DNA of 42,266 nucleotides from Gammaproteobacteria bacterium RIFCSPHIGHO2_12_FULL_39_24 (GCA_001802455.1 MGXZ01000012.1:1-42266), one strand, 5' to 3'. Positions 25,173 to 35,383 are shown, counted from the first letter of the stretch. Numbers and translations are program-made. Notes: a model not told the origin generated them from the sequence alone.

Positions 25173-26672
25173 GTGAAACGAGTGATTATACCCGTTAGCG
25201 CTATCGCGGCTTTTTCATTAGCAACATCCAGTTTTGCTACGACAACAACCGATACAGTTTCTCTTACTGCTTTTAAAAAATTGGAACGCGAAGTGGCAAC
25301 ATTGCGTGCACAAGTGAATCAGAAAAAAAATACAAAAAAAATAAAACACGCTAAAAAAATGCAACATAAATACAGCGTCGAAGCAGTTAAAACGAGTGCA
25401 CCAGGTGCGTTTAAAAATCCCTGGGCGCATTTTGTTACCGTGACAACAACACCATTTTTGGGTCGTGGAACTGATTATGATGGTGATGATTTATTATTTA
25501 ATTTGTCTTCGAATAATGAAGATTTGCGTTTGTTAAAACAAAAACAGCAGCTTGATAATGAAATGAAAGCGGATGGTTATTCTTTAGATCGTCCTGTTTT
25601 GCAATTAAGTGGTGCAGTGGAAGCACAAGGATATTCGTATAGTGGATTTTCACCCGGCACAACAACCAGCGGTTTGAGTTTATCAACCGCTGAATTAGAT
25701 TTTAATGCCATTGCAAGTTCATGGGCATCTGCATTTATGTCCACTGAATTTAATGGCGCACCCATCAGTACGGGAAATCGCGCACCCAATTCGACAATTT
25801 ATTTGAGTCGTGGTTTTGCAACCATCGGTAATTTAAATCGCTTCCCTGTTTATTTCACGGGTGGTTTGATGTATGTGCCATTTGGTCGCTATGCAAATGA
25901 CATGGTGAGTACGCCGCTAACACAATCACTCGGCAGAATTCGCACACCTGCTGCATTGCTGGGTTTTAGTTTGGATAATGGTTTGCATGGATCAGTGTAT
26001 GGGTATTCCGGCAGTCAAACGTCTGGTGCTCAACCGGTATTTAAACAGTGGGGTGCAGATGCAAATTATAAATATAAATTTGGCACAAAAAATCATATCT
26101 CCTTTGGTGGTGGTTGGGTGTCGAACATAGCAGATGCACAAGGACAACAAAATACAGGATTGAGCACAGCGATGAGCCAATTCGGTGGTTTTGGTGTTGC
26201 GAATGCGGGCACCGGTTTAAGCAATAATAATGCGTTGGTGCATGCGGTTGATGCCGCTGATGGTCATGCGACTGTAGCATTCGATCGAATCAGTTTGATC
26301 GGCGAATATCTGAGTGCGATTGAACGTTACAACACGGCAGATATGACATTTAATTCGGTTGGCGCAGAACCCGCGGCAGCACATGCTGAAGTCGATTATC
26401 TCTTGCCGTTCTTTGATAGAAAATATGGTACGACATTGGGTCTTGCTTATGGTCATACATCACAAGCATTGGCACTGAACTTGCCTGAAAATAGTTATTC
26501 TGTATTTGTGAATACCAGTATCTGGCGCGAAACAACGGAAAGCTTGGAATTCCGTCACGATACAGATTATTCCAATACAACAACCGCAAGTGGTCGTGGT
26601 GCAACAGCCAATATTGTTGGTACGGGTCGCACACGCAATTCTGTTCTTGCGCAAGTTGGTGTGTATTTCTGA
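25173..26672 (+). CDS. LbtU-family siderophore porin (DUF3573 family)
   Basis: A 499-residue outer-membrane protein resembling LbtU, the Legionella porin for legiobactin uptake. It has a signal peptide (cleavage after SFA near residue 22), a coiled-coil segment (LTAFKKLEREVATLRAQV), a basic linker at about 52-66, and then a beta-strand-rich body ending in VGVYF with a terminal Phe. The start is GTG with a CAGGAG ribosome binding site. Short direct repeats of Gly/Thr/Ser type occur between strands. Neither substrate nor iron control can be shown here. Confidence 0.82.
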   Translation: MKRVIIPVSAIAAFSLATSSFATTTTDTVSLTAFKKLEREVATLRAQVNQKKNTKKIKHAKKMQHKYSVEAVKTSAPGAFKNPWAHFVTVTTTPFLGRGTDYDGDDLLFNLSSNNEDLRLLKQKQQLDNEMKADGYSLDRPVLQLSGAVEAQGYSYSGFSPGTTTSGLSLSTAELDFNAIASSWASAFMSTEFNGAPISTGNRAPNSTIYLSRGFATIGNLNRFPVYFTGGLMYVPFGRYANDMVSTPLTQSLGRIRTPAALLGFSLDNGLHGSVYGYSGSQTSGAQPVFKQWGADANYKYKFGTKNHISFGGGWVSNIADAQGQQNTGLSTAMSQFGGFGVANAGTGLSNNNALVHAVDAADGHATVAFDRISLIGEYLSAIERYNTADMTFNSVGAEPAAAHAEVDYLLPFFDRKYGTTLGLAYGHTSQALALNLPENSYSVFVNTSIWRETTESLEFRHDTDYSNTTTASGRGATANIVGTGRTRNSVLAQVGVYF

Positions 26673-26675
26673 TTG

Positions 26676-27308
26676 ATGAAAATCACTGAAATCTTTTTCT
26701 CACTTCAAGGCGAAACAAAAACGGTAGGTCTGCCTACTGTTTTTGTGCGCTTAACCGGCTGTCCTCTACGATGCCAATACTGTGATACTGAATACGCTTT
26801 TTCTGGCGGGAAAAATTATTCAATTGATGATGTGATTAAAAATATCGAAAAATACAGCACAAAATACGTGACGGTGACAGGTGGTGAGCCGCTCGCGCAA
26901 AAAGAATGTTTGTTGTTACTAAAAACATTATGTGATTTACAGTATTATGTGTCCTTAGAAACCAGTGGTGCGTTGGATATTTCTGAAGTTGATTCGCGAG
27001 TAATAAAAATTGTTGATATTAAAACACTTGCCTCACTCGAATCATCAAAAAATAATTTTGATAACATAAAATATTTATTGTCACACGATCAAATTAAATT
27101 TGTGATTTGTGATCGCAATGATTACGAGTGGTCGAAAAAAATAATGTTACAATTTGAATTAAACAAAAAATGTGAAATATTGTTTTCGCCGAGTTATCAC
27201 CAAATCGATTACGCAACATTAGCCGATTGGATTTTAGCGGATCAATTGCCCGTGAGATTTCAAGTGCAGTTGCATAAGGTGGTGTGGGGAGATGTGGAGG
27301 GAAAATAG
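26676..27308 (+). CDS. queE: 7-carboxy-7-deazaguanine synthase
   Basis: A 210-residue radical-SAM enzyme of queuosine biosynthesis that makes 7-carboxy-7-deazaguanine. The cluster motif CPLRCQYCDTEYAF is of the C-X3-C-X2-C type, and TVTGGEPLAQ is the SAM-binding GGE segment. The ATG lies 3 bp after the stop of the porin gene, in the same frame, and no ribosome binding site is visible. It is shorter than E. coli QueE (223) but complete. Confidence 0.95.
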   Translation: MKITEIFFSLQGETKTVGLPTVFVRLTGCPLRCQYCDTEYAFSGGKNYSIDDVIKNIEKYSTKYVTVTGGEPLAQKECLLLLKTLCDLQYYVSLETSGALDISEVDSRVIKIVDIKTLASLESSKNNFDNIKYLLSHDQIKFVICDRNDYEWSKKIMLQFELNKKCEILFSPSYHQIDYATLADWILADQLPVRFQVQLHKVVWGDVEGK

Positions 27309-27309
27309 T

Positions 27310-27723
27310 TTATAGAGTTTGGTACCCCATCCTAATGGGCGGAGTTTCTCCAAATTCAACTAACGTCCCACTTACTGGAGTTCCAGGTGGAACTTCACCT
27401 GCTACCCTTCCAACAGTGGGAAAGGGCATGGAAGAATTAATGAGAGAAGTCGTCGGGACATGATTCGATTGACCTAAACAGCGCGAACAACAGACGCCCA
27501 GCATAAAACCAATTAGTGTGCAGAGTGTTACACCAAGAACCAAATCTTCTTCGCTTGGCATGAAACGTATTGTTATCCAACTATCATTTTGCGGCGCTAT
27601 TCGACTGTTTACAATCGCATAGATAAATGCAAATAGAAAGTAGAGTGCTGCACCAAACACCCCGCCGATGATTCCACACACAGTAGCACGGGCGATGCGT
27701 ATTGTTTGACTAACGTAAAACAT
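27310..27723 (-). CDS. Small two-helix membrane protein of unknown function
   Basis: A 137-residue protein with two hydrophobic segments at about 10-37 (RATVCGIIGGVFGAALYFLFAF) and 62-80 (LVLGVTLCTLIGFMLGVCC), then a cytosolic or periplasmic proline-rich tail. The CCSRC cluster after the second helix could bind metal or be acylated. An AAGGACTAA duplicated just before the ATG gives a ribosome binding site. I recognise no family. It is divergent from clpB and converges on queE with only one base between stops. Confidence 0.6.
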   Translation of the reverse strand: MFYVSQTIRIARATVCGIIGGVFGAALYFLFAFIYAIVNSRIAPQNDSWITIRFMPSEEDLVLGVTLCTLIGFMLGVCCSRCLGQSNHVPTTSLINSSMPFPTVGRVAGEVPPGTPVSGTLVEFGETPPIRMGYQTL

Positions 27724-27739
27724 CTTAGTCCTTTTAGTC

Positions 27740-27768
27740 CTTGAAAATTATTCTCGATAGCCACATAT
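27740..27768 (+). promoter_or_regulatory. Heat-shock sigma-32-like promoter of clpB
   Basis: CTTGAAA (27740-27746) is followed after 14 bp by CCACATAT (27761-27768), close to the sigma-32 consensus CTTGAAA and CCCCATNT. It lies 39 bp before the clpB ATG, which fits heat-shock induction of the chaperone. Confidence 0.65.
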
Positions 27769-27807
27769 TACTAAAATCAACAATACAATAGAGTTTATTA
27801 TATACGA

Positions 27808-30384
27808 ATGGACAAATTTACCAACTTATTTCAGCAAGCGCTAGCGGATGCGCAATCCATTGCTTTGGGACATGATAATCAAGTGATTGAGCCTGAGCAT
27901 GTGTTGTTGGCTATGCTACAACAAGATGGTGGTTCAACTGTCGCTGTATTGGAACAAGTGGGTGTAAACATTAACTTGCTTTCGCGTGATCTGGAAAACG
28001 CAATCGCGCATTTTGCCAAAGTGGAGGGCACGCCGGGTCAAGTCCATGTTTCCAATTCACTCGCGCAATTATTAAATCGCTGCGATCAATTAGCGCAAAA
28101 AAATAAAGATCAATTCATTTCATCCGAGTTGTTTTTATTAGCGGCGATGGAGATAAAAAGCGCATTGCAAGATTTCTTAAAAAAATCGGGTGCAAAAGAA
28201 AAAAATTTACAAGAGGCAATTAAAAAAATGCGTGGCAATGAAAAAGTGTCTGATCCCAATGCAGAAGGTTCTCGAAAAGCATTAGAAAAATATACGATTG
28301 ATTTAACCGAGCGCGCACAAGCTGGAAAATTAGACCCGGTGATTGGTCGTGATGAAGAAATTCGCCGCGTGATTCAAGTATTACAACGACGTACGAAAAA
28401 TAATCCTGTTTTAATTGGTGAACCAGGTGTGGGAAAAACCGCAATTGTGGAAGGATTGGCGTTGCGTATTATCAACGGCGAAGTGCCCGAAGGATTAAAA
28501 AATAAAAAAGTATTATCACTCGATATGGGTGCGTTAATCGCAGGTGCAAAATTTCGCGGTGAATTTGAAGAGCGATTAAAAGCAGTATTAAAAGAGTTAG
28601 CAAAACATGCAGGTCAAGTGATTTTATTTATTGATGAATTGCACACCATGGTTGGCGCTGGAAAAGCGGAAGGAGCGATGGATGCAGGTAACATGTTAAA
28701 ACCCGCTCTTGCGCGTGGCGAATTACATTGCGTTGGTGCAACCACGTTGGATGAATATCGACAATATATTGAAAAAGACGCGGCATTGGAAAGACGTTTT
28801 CAAAAAGTATTGGTTGATGAACCCACCGTATTAGATACGATTGCTATTTTGCGTGGACTCAAAGAAAAATACGAAGTGCATCATGGTGTAACAATCACCG
28901 ATCCAGCTATTGTTGCTGCAGCAACGCTATCACATCGTTATATCACCGATCGACAATTGCCCGATAAAGCGATTGATTTAATCGATGAAGCAGCCAGTGA
29001 AATTCGCATGGAAATTGATTCTAAACCGCATGATTTAGATCGATTAGAGCGTAAATTAATTCAATTTAAAATTGAACGTGAAGCATTAAAAAAAGAAAAA
29101 GATGATGCTTCACAAAAAAGATTAAAAGATTTGGAATCAGATATTAAAAAAACAGAAAAAGAATATGCCGATTTAGAAGAAATTTGGAAGGCGGAAAAAG
29201 CCAATTTACATGGCGCGCAAAAAATCAAAGAAGAACTAGACAAGGCGCGTATGCAATTGGAAGCAGCGGCACGCCAATCTGATTTATCTAAAATGTCTGA
29301 ATTGCAATATGGCGTTATCCCTGATTTGGAAAAAAAATTAAAACAAGCAGAAAGCGCTGAGAAAAACGCAGAAAGCAAAGACAAACACAAATTATTGCGC
29401 ACACAAGTCACCGAAGAAGAAATCGCCGACGTTGTTTCCAAATGGACGCATATTCCCGTTTCGCGCATGCTGGAAGGCGAAAAAGAAAAATTATTACGCA
29501 TGGAGAAAGTGTTGCATGCGAGCGTGATTGGCCAAGATGAAGCAGTCAATGCAGTAGCTAATGCGATTCGTCGTTCGCGCGCTGGCATGTCTGATCCGAA
29601 TAAACCAATTGGTTCATTTTTATTTTTAGGACCAACCGGCGTTGGCAAAACGGAAATTTGCAAGGCGTTAACGTTATTTTTATTTGATACGCAAGATGCG
29701 ATGGTGCGTATTGATATGTCTGAATTTATGGAAAAACATTCTGTTGCGCGATTAATTGGCGCGCCGCCCGGATATGTGGGTTATGAAGAAGGCGGTTATT
29801 TAACGGAAAGTGTGCGCAGAAAACCGTATTCACTTTTATTATTAGATGAAATTGAAAAAGCCCATCCGGATGTTTTTAATATTTTATTACAAGTGTTAGA
29901 TGATGGTCGTTTAACAGATGGTCAGGGCCGCACGGTGGATTTTAAAAATACCGTGATTGTGATGACATCGAATTTAGGGTCAGACATTATTCAAGAATTT
30001 TCAAATGAAGGTTATGTGAAAATGAAAGAGATGGTGATGGAAGTGGTTCGTAAAAGTTTCCGTCCCGAATTTATTAATCGTATTGATGAATCAGTTGTAT
30101 TTCATGCGCTCACCAAAAATGATATTGCCCACATTGCAAACATACAAATTGAACGTATTAAACAGCGTTTGCAAGAACAAAATTATAAAATTACTTTATC
30201 AAAAGACGCAGTGGAGTTTATTGCGAATGCGGGATTTGATCCCGTTTATGGTGCACGCCCATTAAAACGCGCGATACAACAATATTTAGAAAATCCCTTG
30301 GCGCAAGATATTTTGTCAGGAAAGTTTTCGCCAGGTGCGACGATTCAGGTGATGTGCGATGGAAATCAATTGGCGTTTAAATAA
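27808..30384 (+). CDS. clpB: Protein disaggregase ClpB
   Basis: An 858-residue Hsp100 chaperone that works with DnaK to dissolve aggregates. The N-terminal Clp repeats are at 1-140. NBD1 has Walker A GEPGVGKT (204-211), and the middle coiled-coil domain at about 405-520 is clearly visible as a Lys/Glu-rich helix. NBD2 has [11 protein letters not shown] and the [29 protein letters not shown] core. Length matches E. coli ClpB (857). The ribosome binding site is weak. Expression is probably sigma-32 dependent (see 27740-27768). Confidence 0.98.
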   Translation: MDKFTNLFQQALADAQSIALGHDNQVIEPEHVLLAMLQQDGGSTVAVLEQVGVNINLLSRDLENAIAHFAKVEGTPGQVHVSNSLAQLLNRCDQLAQKNKDQFISSELFLLAAMEIKSALQDFLKKSGAKEKNLQEAIKKMRGNEKVSDPNAEGSRKALEKYTIDLTERAQAGKLDPVIGRDEEIRRVIQVLQRRTKNNPVLIGEPGVGKTAIVEGLALRIINGEVPEGLKNKKVLSLDMGALIAGAKFRGEFEERLKAVLKELAKHAGQVILFIDELHTMVGAGKAEGAMDAGNMLKPALARGELHCVGATTLDEYRQYIEKDAALERRFQKVLVDEPTVLDTIAILRGLKEKYEVHHGVTITDPAIVAAATLSHRYITDRQLPDKAIDLIDEAASEIRMEIDSKPHDLDRLERKLIQFKIEREALKKEKDDASQKRLKDLESDIKKTEKEYADLEEIWKAEKANLHGAQKIKEELDKARMQLEAAARQSDLSKMSELQYGVIPDLEKKLKQAESAEKNAESKDKHKLLRTQVTEEEIADVVSKWTHIPVSRMLEGEKEKLLRMEKVLHASVIGQDEAVNAVANAIRRSRAGMSDPNKPIGSFLFLGPTGVGKTEICKALTLFLFDTQDAMVRIDMSEFMEKHSVARLIGAPPGYVGYEEGGYLTESVRRKPYSLLLLDEIEKAHPDVFNILLQVLDDGRLTDGQGRTVDFKNTVIVMTSNLGSDIIQEFSNEGYVKMKEMVMEVVRKSFRPEFINRIDESVVFHALTKNDIAHIANIQIERIKQRLQEQNYKITLSKDAVEFIANAGFDPVYGARPLKRAIQQYLENPLAQDILSGKFSPGATIQVMCDGNQLAFK

Positions 30385-30455
30385 AAAACACGGTATTGAC
30401 GAAAAGAACATCTGACACTAAGATAATTTTTCTCTGCAAAACAAGGAAGAAAATC

Positions 30456-30872
30456 ATGCAGTATTGGCATTCCGTTATCGATGAGGTGTTGCATAAAGAC
30501 GAACAAGCGCGCTCATTTTTTTTCACCAATCACGGTCGACTGGGTGATATTTTTGAAGATAATCATCCGCGAGCCACTATTTTAGTTTCAAGAAAATGTA
30601 AAGATGGACGTATTTATGCATTGGGGAAAAAATTTCCTGAGTTGTATCTTACTCGACGTGAAGCAGAAACCATGTTTTGGGTCGTGCAAGATTTTACATT
30701 AGCCTATGTAGCGCAACAAATGACTTTATCTCGACGTACCGTTGAATTTTATGTGAAAAATTTAAAATTAAAATTACAGTGTCGAAATAAAAAAGAATTA
30801 ATTGAAACAATATTGCAAACGGATTTGCTGCGACAGTTGGAGTTGGAGGGGTTGCAGATTATGAGGCATTGA
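30456..30872 (+). CDS. LuxR-family regulator, LpnR-like
   Basis: A 138-residue transcription factor with a C-terminal LuxR helix-turn-helix (LTRREAETMFWVV to TLSRRTVEFYVKNLKLKLQCR, about 72-112) that resembles the small LpnR regulators of Legionella. The N-terminal 65 residues have no clear receiver or PAS signature. A frame continues to 30396, but the ATG at 30456 has an AAGGAAG ribosome binding site. It follows clpB by 71 bp. Confidence 0.75.
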   Translation: MQYWHSVIDEVLHKDEQARSFFFTNHGRLGDIFEDNHPRATILVSRKCKDGRIYALGKKFPELYLTRREAETMFWVVQDFTLAYVAQQMTLSRRTVEFYVKNLKLKLQCRNKKELIETILQTDLLRQLELEGLQIMRH

Positions 30873-30930
30873 GTTTTAATGCAAGATCCATTATTTGCAT
30901 TTTGAGTCATCTATCAAATGGAAGTGAGCC

Positions 30931-31539
30931 ATGCAGCACAATACCCCTTTATTTCAATTATCCATCGATCGCTTACGTTCTTTGTGCGATGTGGTCATGG
31001 GCGCGGTTTTTGTCGTGCTGGTTCTGAATATTGATATTCCTGATTTATCACAAGTTAAAACAGCGCAAAATTTCTTAGATGCCTTTTTTCTAGAACTTCC
31101 TGCTCTGTTTTCATTTGTGATTTGTTTTTTGGTGGTTGCAAAATGTTGGCAAATTCATAATTTATTATTTCATCATGTCAAACAAGTTGATAAACGCGTT
31201 TTGTGGTTGACGATGTTTTATTTGTTGAGTATCTCCTTTCTTGTGTTTAGCGCAGGATTACATATGCGTTTTGATGAAAAAATTATTGTGATTGTTTTTT
31301 CATTGAGTTTATTGATGCCGCCATTTTTATTATCGATGTTGTGTGCGCGCGTTGTATATGCGTGGAAATTTGATGAATCCATTTATTTGTCAGAAGATCG
31401 AAAACGGGCTGCCGTTGTTCTAATGTTAAAAATATTTTTGATTCCGGCCATTGCCATTTCATCGGTATTGTTAACCTATGTTGATATTCCCTTGTCGTAT
31501 TACATTTGGTCGCTGATGTTATTGGTTATCTTTGTGTAG
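30931..31539 (+). CDS. TMEM175/DUF1211-family membrane protein
   Basis: A 202-residue protein with about six hydrophobic segments that resembles the TMEM175/DUF1211 potassium-channel family. The family's first-helix signature RxxxFSD is degenerate: RLRSLCDVVMGAVFVVLVLNIDIP at 14-37 has Leu-Cys-Asp instead of Phe-Ser-Asp. The FLVVAKCWQIHNLLFHHVKQVDKRVLWL region, with W...H...F..V..VD..LLWL, supports the assignment. Whether it conducts potassium is unknown. A GGAAG ribosome binding site precedes the start. Confidence 0.75.
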   Translation: MQHNTPLFQLSIDRLRSLCDVVMGAVFVVLVLNIDIPDLSQVKTAQNFLDAFFLELPALFSFVICFLVVAKCWQIHNLLFHHVKQVDKRVLWLTMFYLLSISFLVFSAGLHMRFDEKIIVIVFSLSLLMPPFLLSMLCARVVYAWKFDESIYLSEDRKRAAVVLMLKIFLIPAIAISSVLLTYVDIPLSYYIWSLMLLVIFV

Positions 31540-31632
31540 TGTTTTGTGTGCGTGTGCGTGTGTGGTGTTTTCTGCGGGTTACCCACGGCTGAGCTTGTAT
31601 TCCCCCCTTATTTATTTTACTGTTCTCCCACT

Positions 31633-32613
31633 ATGATATTTCATCCAGCCTGGCAAACCGCGTTATCTACCGCCATTACCACTATTTCTGAACTGTCTGA
31701 AATGGTGAAAGTGGATTTAGGTGAATCAGGTCTCGTGCATCAAGCGCAGCAATCATTCGCATTGCGCGTGCCACGTGAATTTGTATCGCGCATGGAAAAA
31801 GGAAATGCGCGTGATCCATTACTACTGCAAGTGTTGCCGCAAGCAATTGAAATGCAATCTGTATCAGGATTTTTAAATGATCCGCTCTATGAAAATGACA
31901 AAAATCCTGTCCCAGGTTTATTGCATAAATATCCAAATCGCGTTTTACTGACATTAACAGGCGCGTGTGCGATTCATTGTCGTTATTGTTTTCGTAGACA
32001 TTTTCCTTATGCTGATAATGTGCCAAGCCGTGTGAACGGGAATCGTGCATTACAGTATATTGCGCAAGATAATCAGATTGATGAAGTGATTTTAAGTGGC
32101 GGTGATCCGCTGGTGTTGAAAGATCATTTGATTGCGGAATGGGTAATGCAGTTGGAAAAAATAACGCATGTAAAACGGCTGCGCATTCACACGCGATTGC
32201 CGATTGTGATTCCGCAACGGGTTACACCAGAATGGATTGATTGGATGCAGCGATCGCGTTTTCAAATTGTCATTGTATTACATTGTAATCATGCAAATGA
32301 AATAGATGAATCTGTTTTGCAAGCGGTCAGTAAATTGCGTGAAGCGAAAATTATTTTATTAAATCAATCGGTGTTGTTGAAAGATATTAATGATTCTGCA
32401 AGTGCATTGGTCAATTTAAGTAAAAAATTATTTGAAGCGGGTGTGTTACCGTATTATTTGCATTTGCTGGATAAAGTAAATGGTGCCGCGCATTTTGATG
32501 TCAGTGAAGAAAAAGCAAATCAATTACTGTCAGACATCAAAAAAAAATTGCCGGGATTTTTAGTGCCCAAGTTGGCGCGAGAAATAGCGGGGATGTTACA
32601 TAAGGTGTTTTAA
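31633..32613 (+). CDS. epmB: EF-P (R)-beta-lysylation lysine 2,3-aminomutase EpmB
   Basis: A 326-residue radical-SAM/PLP enzyme that makes (R)-beta-lysine for modification of elongation factor P. The cluster motif CAIHCRYCFRRHFPY fits C-X3-C-X2-C, and SGGDPLVLKDH and PYYLHLLDKVNGAAHFDV are typical. The frame is open to 31546 over a GT-rich stretch, but the conserved start is MIFHPAWQTAL at 31633. The ribosome binding site is not evident. EpmA and efp are not in the window. Confidence 0.95.
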   Translation: MIFHPAWQTALSTAITTISELSEMVKVDLGESGLVHQAQQSFALRVPREFVSRMEKGNARDPLLLQVLPQAIEMQSVSGFLNDPLYENDKNPVPGLLHKYPNRVLLTLTGACAIHCRYCFRRHFPYADNVPSRVNGNRALQYIAQDNQIDEVILSGGDPLVLKDHLIAEWVMQLEKITHVKRLRIHTRLPIVIPQRVTPEWIDWMQRSRFQIVIVLHCNHANEIDESVLQAVSKLREAKIILLNQSVLLKDINDSASALVNLSKKLFEAGVLPYYLHLLDKVNGAAHFDVSEEKANQLLSDIKKKLPGFLVPKLAREIAGMLHKVF

Positions 32614-32618
32614 TCTAC

Positions 32619-33122
32619 TCACACTCTCTTCTCAAATTCCTCAACCGCTTCTTCCACATTTTTTCGGAAAAGCAATGGGTTGGGAATATAAGGAAAACTA
32701 TCTTTTGTGCCACCCGTTCCGATGATGGTGATAATGCCGTAATTAAAAATTCTGCCCGGAATAGATTGATCAACCAACACCCCCTCTACTTTATCCAGTA
32801 ATAATTCGAGCGAACTACGTTTAATCCAGCCGACTTTAATCACAACCCGTTTATTCGTGACGCAATATTCTGATGTAACAAAATAAATATAAGCACTGAG
32901 AATCCAGTAAAGTCCGACTAGTAATAATGCAACCGCAATGACAGAATGTGCGGAGAGTGAAGCAAAAATATCGGTTGAAAATCCAAAGGGTGAAAAAATC
33001 CAGGCATACAATCCCAACGCTACCAATGCGCAGCCCGATACAAAAATAATCCAGTGTGGTCTGACGCCATACAATAATTTTTCGTTGTTCAGTAAATTGC
33101 TTTCGATATATTGGAATCGCAT
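32619..33122 (-). CDS. Bacterial PH-domain membrane protein
   Basis: A 167-residue protein with two transmembrane helices (about 25-45 and 60-84) followed by a bacterial PH domain (YdbS-like; YFVTSEYCVTNKRVVIKVGWIKRSSLELLLDKVEGVLVDQSIPGRIFNYGIITIIGTGG). Function is unknown. The start codon overlaps the parC stop by one base, suggesting co-translation. It converges on epmB, 5 bp between stops. Confidence 0.82.
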   Translation of the reverse strand: MRFQYIESNLLNNEKLLYGVRPHWIIFVSGCALVALGLYAWIFSPFGFSTDIFASLSAHSVIAVALLLVGLYWILSAYIYFVTSEYCVTNKRVVIKVGWIKRSSLELLLDKVEGVLVDQSIPGRIFNYGIITIIGTGGTKDSFPYIPNPLLFRKNVEEAVEEFEKRV

Positions 33123-35362
33123 TACACCACCTCCATCTTTGTCGCACCACGCAACCCACGTGGCAACAAATTACCGCGACGACCGCGTTCGCCATGAAAA
33201 TTAATTAAATCATTGCGTTTGAGAATCAACTCTCGTTTTCCTGAGATCAATTTTAAGCCGGATTTTTCGAATAAAATGGTTATCGCAACACAAAACTCTT
33301 CGCGGCTCGCTACTTTTGCAGAAGGAATTTGAATCATTTTATTTCCTTTTCCGCGCGGTAATTCGGGTAATTCAGCGAGTGGAAATACCAGTAAATGTCC
33401 GATGTTAGTGAGCACGGCGACATAATGTGATTCCGTATCTGAAACAGGGATGGGTGTTAATGCGAGCGAACCAGCAGGGCATTTTAACACTGCTTTTCCA
33501 TTTTTATTTTTCGCGGATAAATTTTCAAGTTGTGTGACAAATCCATATCCTGCATCTGATGCAATTAATAAACGATCATCTGATTTTCCAATTAACATGC
33601 CCGTTATTTCAGCGCCAGGTGTGATTGATAAACGCGATGAAAGTGGTTCGCCTTGTCCGCGCGCAGAAGGCAGCGTGTGTGCAATCAATGAATAACTTTT
33701 TCCCGCTGAATCTAAAAAAGTAATGGTGTCAGTGCTTTTGCCTGGCAATTGCTGATAGAACTCATCACCAGCGCGATAACTTAATGTGTTGCCATCAATT
33801 TCATGGCCTTTCGCAGCGCGTACCCACCCTTTTTTAGATAAAACAACCGTAATATTCTCTGCAGGTGTGATTTCTTCAAAGCTCATCGCTTTTGCTTCAA
33901 TGCGCGCAACGATGGGCGAGCGACGTTTGTCACCATAACATTTCTGATCTTCCTTTAATTCATTTTTAATTAATGTTTTTAAGCGTGCGGATGAACCGAG
34001 TGTTTCTTCGATATCGTCTTTTTCTGCGCTTAATGCATTTTGTTCGTCGCGAATTTTTATTTCTTCTAATTTCGCCAATTGACGTAATTTAATTTCTAAA
34101 ATCGCATCGGCTTGTATTTCGCTTAATTTAAATTTTTTCATCAAGGCTGATTTGGGTTCATCCTCATGACGAATAATGCGAATCACTTCGTCAATGTGCG
34201 CATAAACCGTTAGAAAACCAGCAAGTAAGTGGAGTCGCTCTACAATATTTTTCAAGCGAAATGTTAAACGACGACGCACGGTCTCTGTTCGGTAAGCGAG
34301 CCATTCATTTAAAATGGCGAGTAATGGTTTTACTTGAGGACGACCATTGGTACCAATTAAATTAAAATTAATCCGAAACGTTTTTTCTAATTCGGTGGTT
34401 GCAAATAAATGTGACATCAACTGTTCGATATCAACGCGATTGCTGCGCGGCGTAATCACCAAACGCGTTGGGGTGTCATGATCAGATTCATCGCGTAAAT
34501 CAGATACGGTTGGTAATTTTTTTGCTTGCATTTGCGCTGCAATTTCTTCGAGAATTTTGCTGGCAGAGACTTGGTGGGGCAGCGCTGTAATAATAATATC
34601 GTCCTCTTCGCGCGTGTACGTTGCGCGTGCGCGAATCACGCCATTACCGGTTTCATAAATTTTTTTAATTTCACTGAGTGGTGTAATAATTTCTGCTGCA
34701 GTGGGATAATCGGGCGCTTTGATCATTTTAAAAATATCGCTTAGCGTTGCTTTGGGATTCTCTAATAAATGAATACAAGCGTTAGTGACTTCTATTAAAT
34801 TATGTGGCGGCATGTCGGTCGCCATTCCCACTGCAATGCCGGATGTTCCATTTAATAAAACATTCGGTAAGCGCGCTGGTAATAATGCAGGTTCTTCGAG
34901 CGTGCCATCAAAGTTTGGCACCCAATCGGCAGTGCCTTGTTGTAATTCTGCTAACAGGGTTTGTGCATAGCCTGCTAAACGGGACTCGGTGTAACGCATT
35001 GCGGCAAATGATTTGGGATCATCACTGGATCCAAAATTACCTTGCCCATCGACTAAGGGATAGCGGTATGAAAATGGTTGTGCCATTAATACCATCGCTT
35101 CATAACAAGCGCTGTCGCCGTGCGGATGAAATTTACCAATGACATCCCCAATGGTGCGCGCGGATTTTTTATATTTCGCGGTATTTTTTAAGCCTAATTC
35201 TGACATCGCATACACAATGCGACGTTGTACGGGTTTTAATCCATCCGCAATGTGCGGCAATGCGCGATCCAAAATCACATACATGGCATAATCTAAATAC
35301 GCTTTTTCACTGAATGTAAAAATAGATTGTTGTTCGATATCAGAATAAGTTTGTTTTGTCAT
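33122..35362 (-). CDS. parC: DNA topoisomerase IV subunit A
   Basis: A 746-residue subunit of the decatenating type II topoisomerase. The catalytic tyrosine is Tyr124 ([10 protein letters not shown]). The quinolone region [15 protein letters not shown] keeps Ser84 and Glu88, equivalent to E. coli Ser80 and Glu84, so no resistance substitution is seen at these two sites. The C-terminal pinwheel repeats (for example [12 protein letters not shown]) are present. The ATG overlaps the edge of a heptamer array and has no Shine-Dalgarno sequence. parE is not in the window. Confidence 0.98.
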   Translation of the reverse strand: MTKQTYSDIEQQSIFTFSEKAYLDYAMYVILDRALPHIADGLKPVQRRIVYAMSELGLKNTAKYKKSARTIGDVIGKFHPHGDSACYEAMVLMAQPFSYRYPLVDGQGNFGSSDDPKSFAAMRYTESRLAGYAQTLLAELQQGTADWVPNFDGTLEEPALLPARLPNVLLNGTSGIAVGMATDMPPHNLIEVTNACIHLLENPKATLSDIFKMIKAPDYPTAAEIITPLSEIKKIYETGNGVIRARATYTREEDDIIITALPHQVSASKILEEIAAQMQAKKLPTVSDLRDESDHDTPTRLVITPRSNRVDIEQLMSHLFATTELEKTFRINFNLIGTNGRPQVKPLLAILNEWLAYRTETVRRRLTFRLKNIVERLHLLAGFLTVYAHIDEVIRIIRHEDEPKSALMKKFKLSEIQADAILEIKLRQLAKLEEIKIRDEQNALSAEKDDIEETLGSSARLKTLIKNELKEDQKCYGDKRRSPIVARIEAKAMSFEEITPAENITVVLSKKGWVRAAKGHEIDGNTLSYRAGDEFYQQLPGKSTDTITFLDSAGKSYSLIAHTLPSARGQGEPLSSRLSITPGAEITGMLIGKSDDRLLIASDAGYGFVTQLENLSAKNKNGKAVLKCPAGSLALTPIPVSDTESHYVAVLTNIGHLLVFPLAELPELPRGKGNKMIQIPSAKVASREEFCVAITILFEKSGLKLISGKRELILKRNDLINFHGERGRRGNLLPRGLRGATKMEVV

Positions 35363-35363
35363 A

Positions 35364-35383
35364 ATCAGTTATCAGTTATCAGT
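35364..35383 (-). repeat. TGATAAC heptamer array before parC
   Basis: About two and a half units, AACTGATAACTGATAACTGAT on the minus strand, in sense with the XRE gene and parC. It starts 10 bp after the XRE stop and reaches to 1 bp before the parC ATG. Confidence 0.88.

Noticed and set aside
33122-35362. Quinolone-resistance mutation in parC
   Set aside because: Ser84 and Glu88 are wild-type at the positions equivalent to E. coli Ser80 and Glu84.
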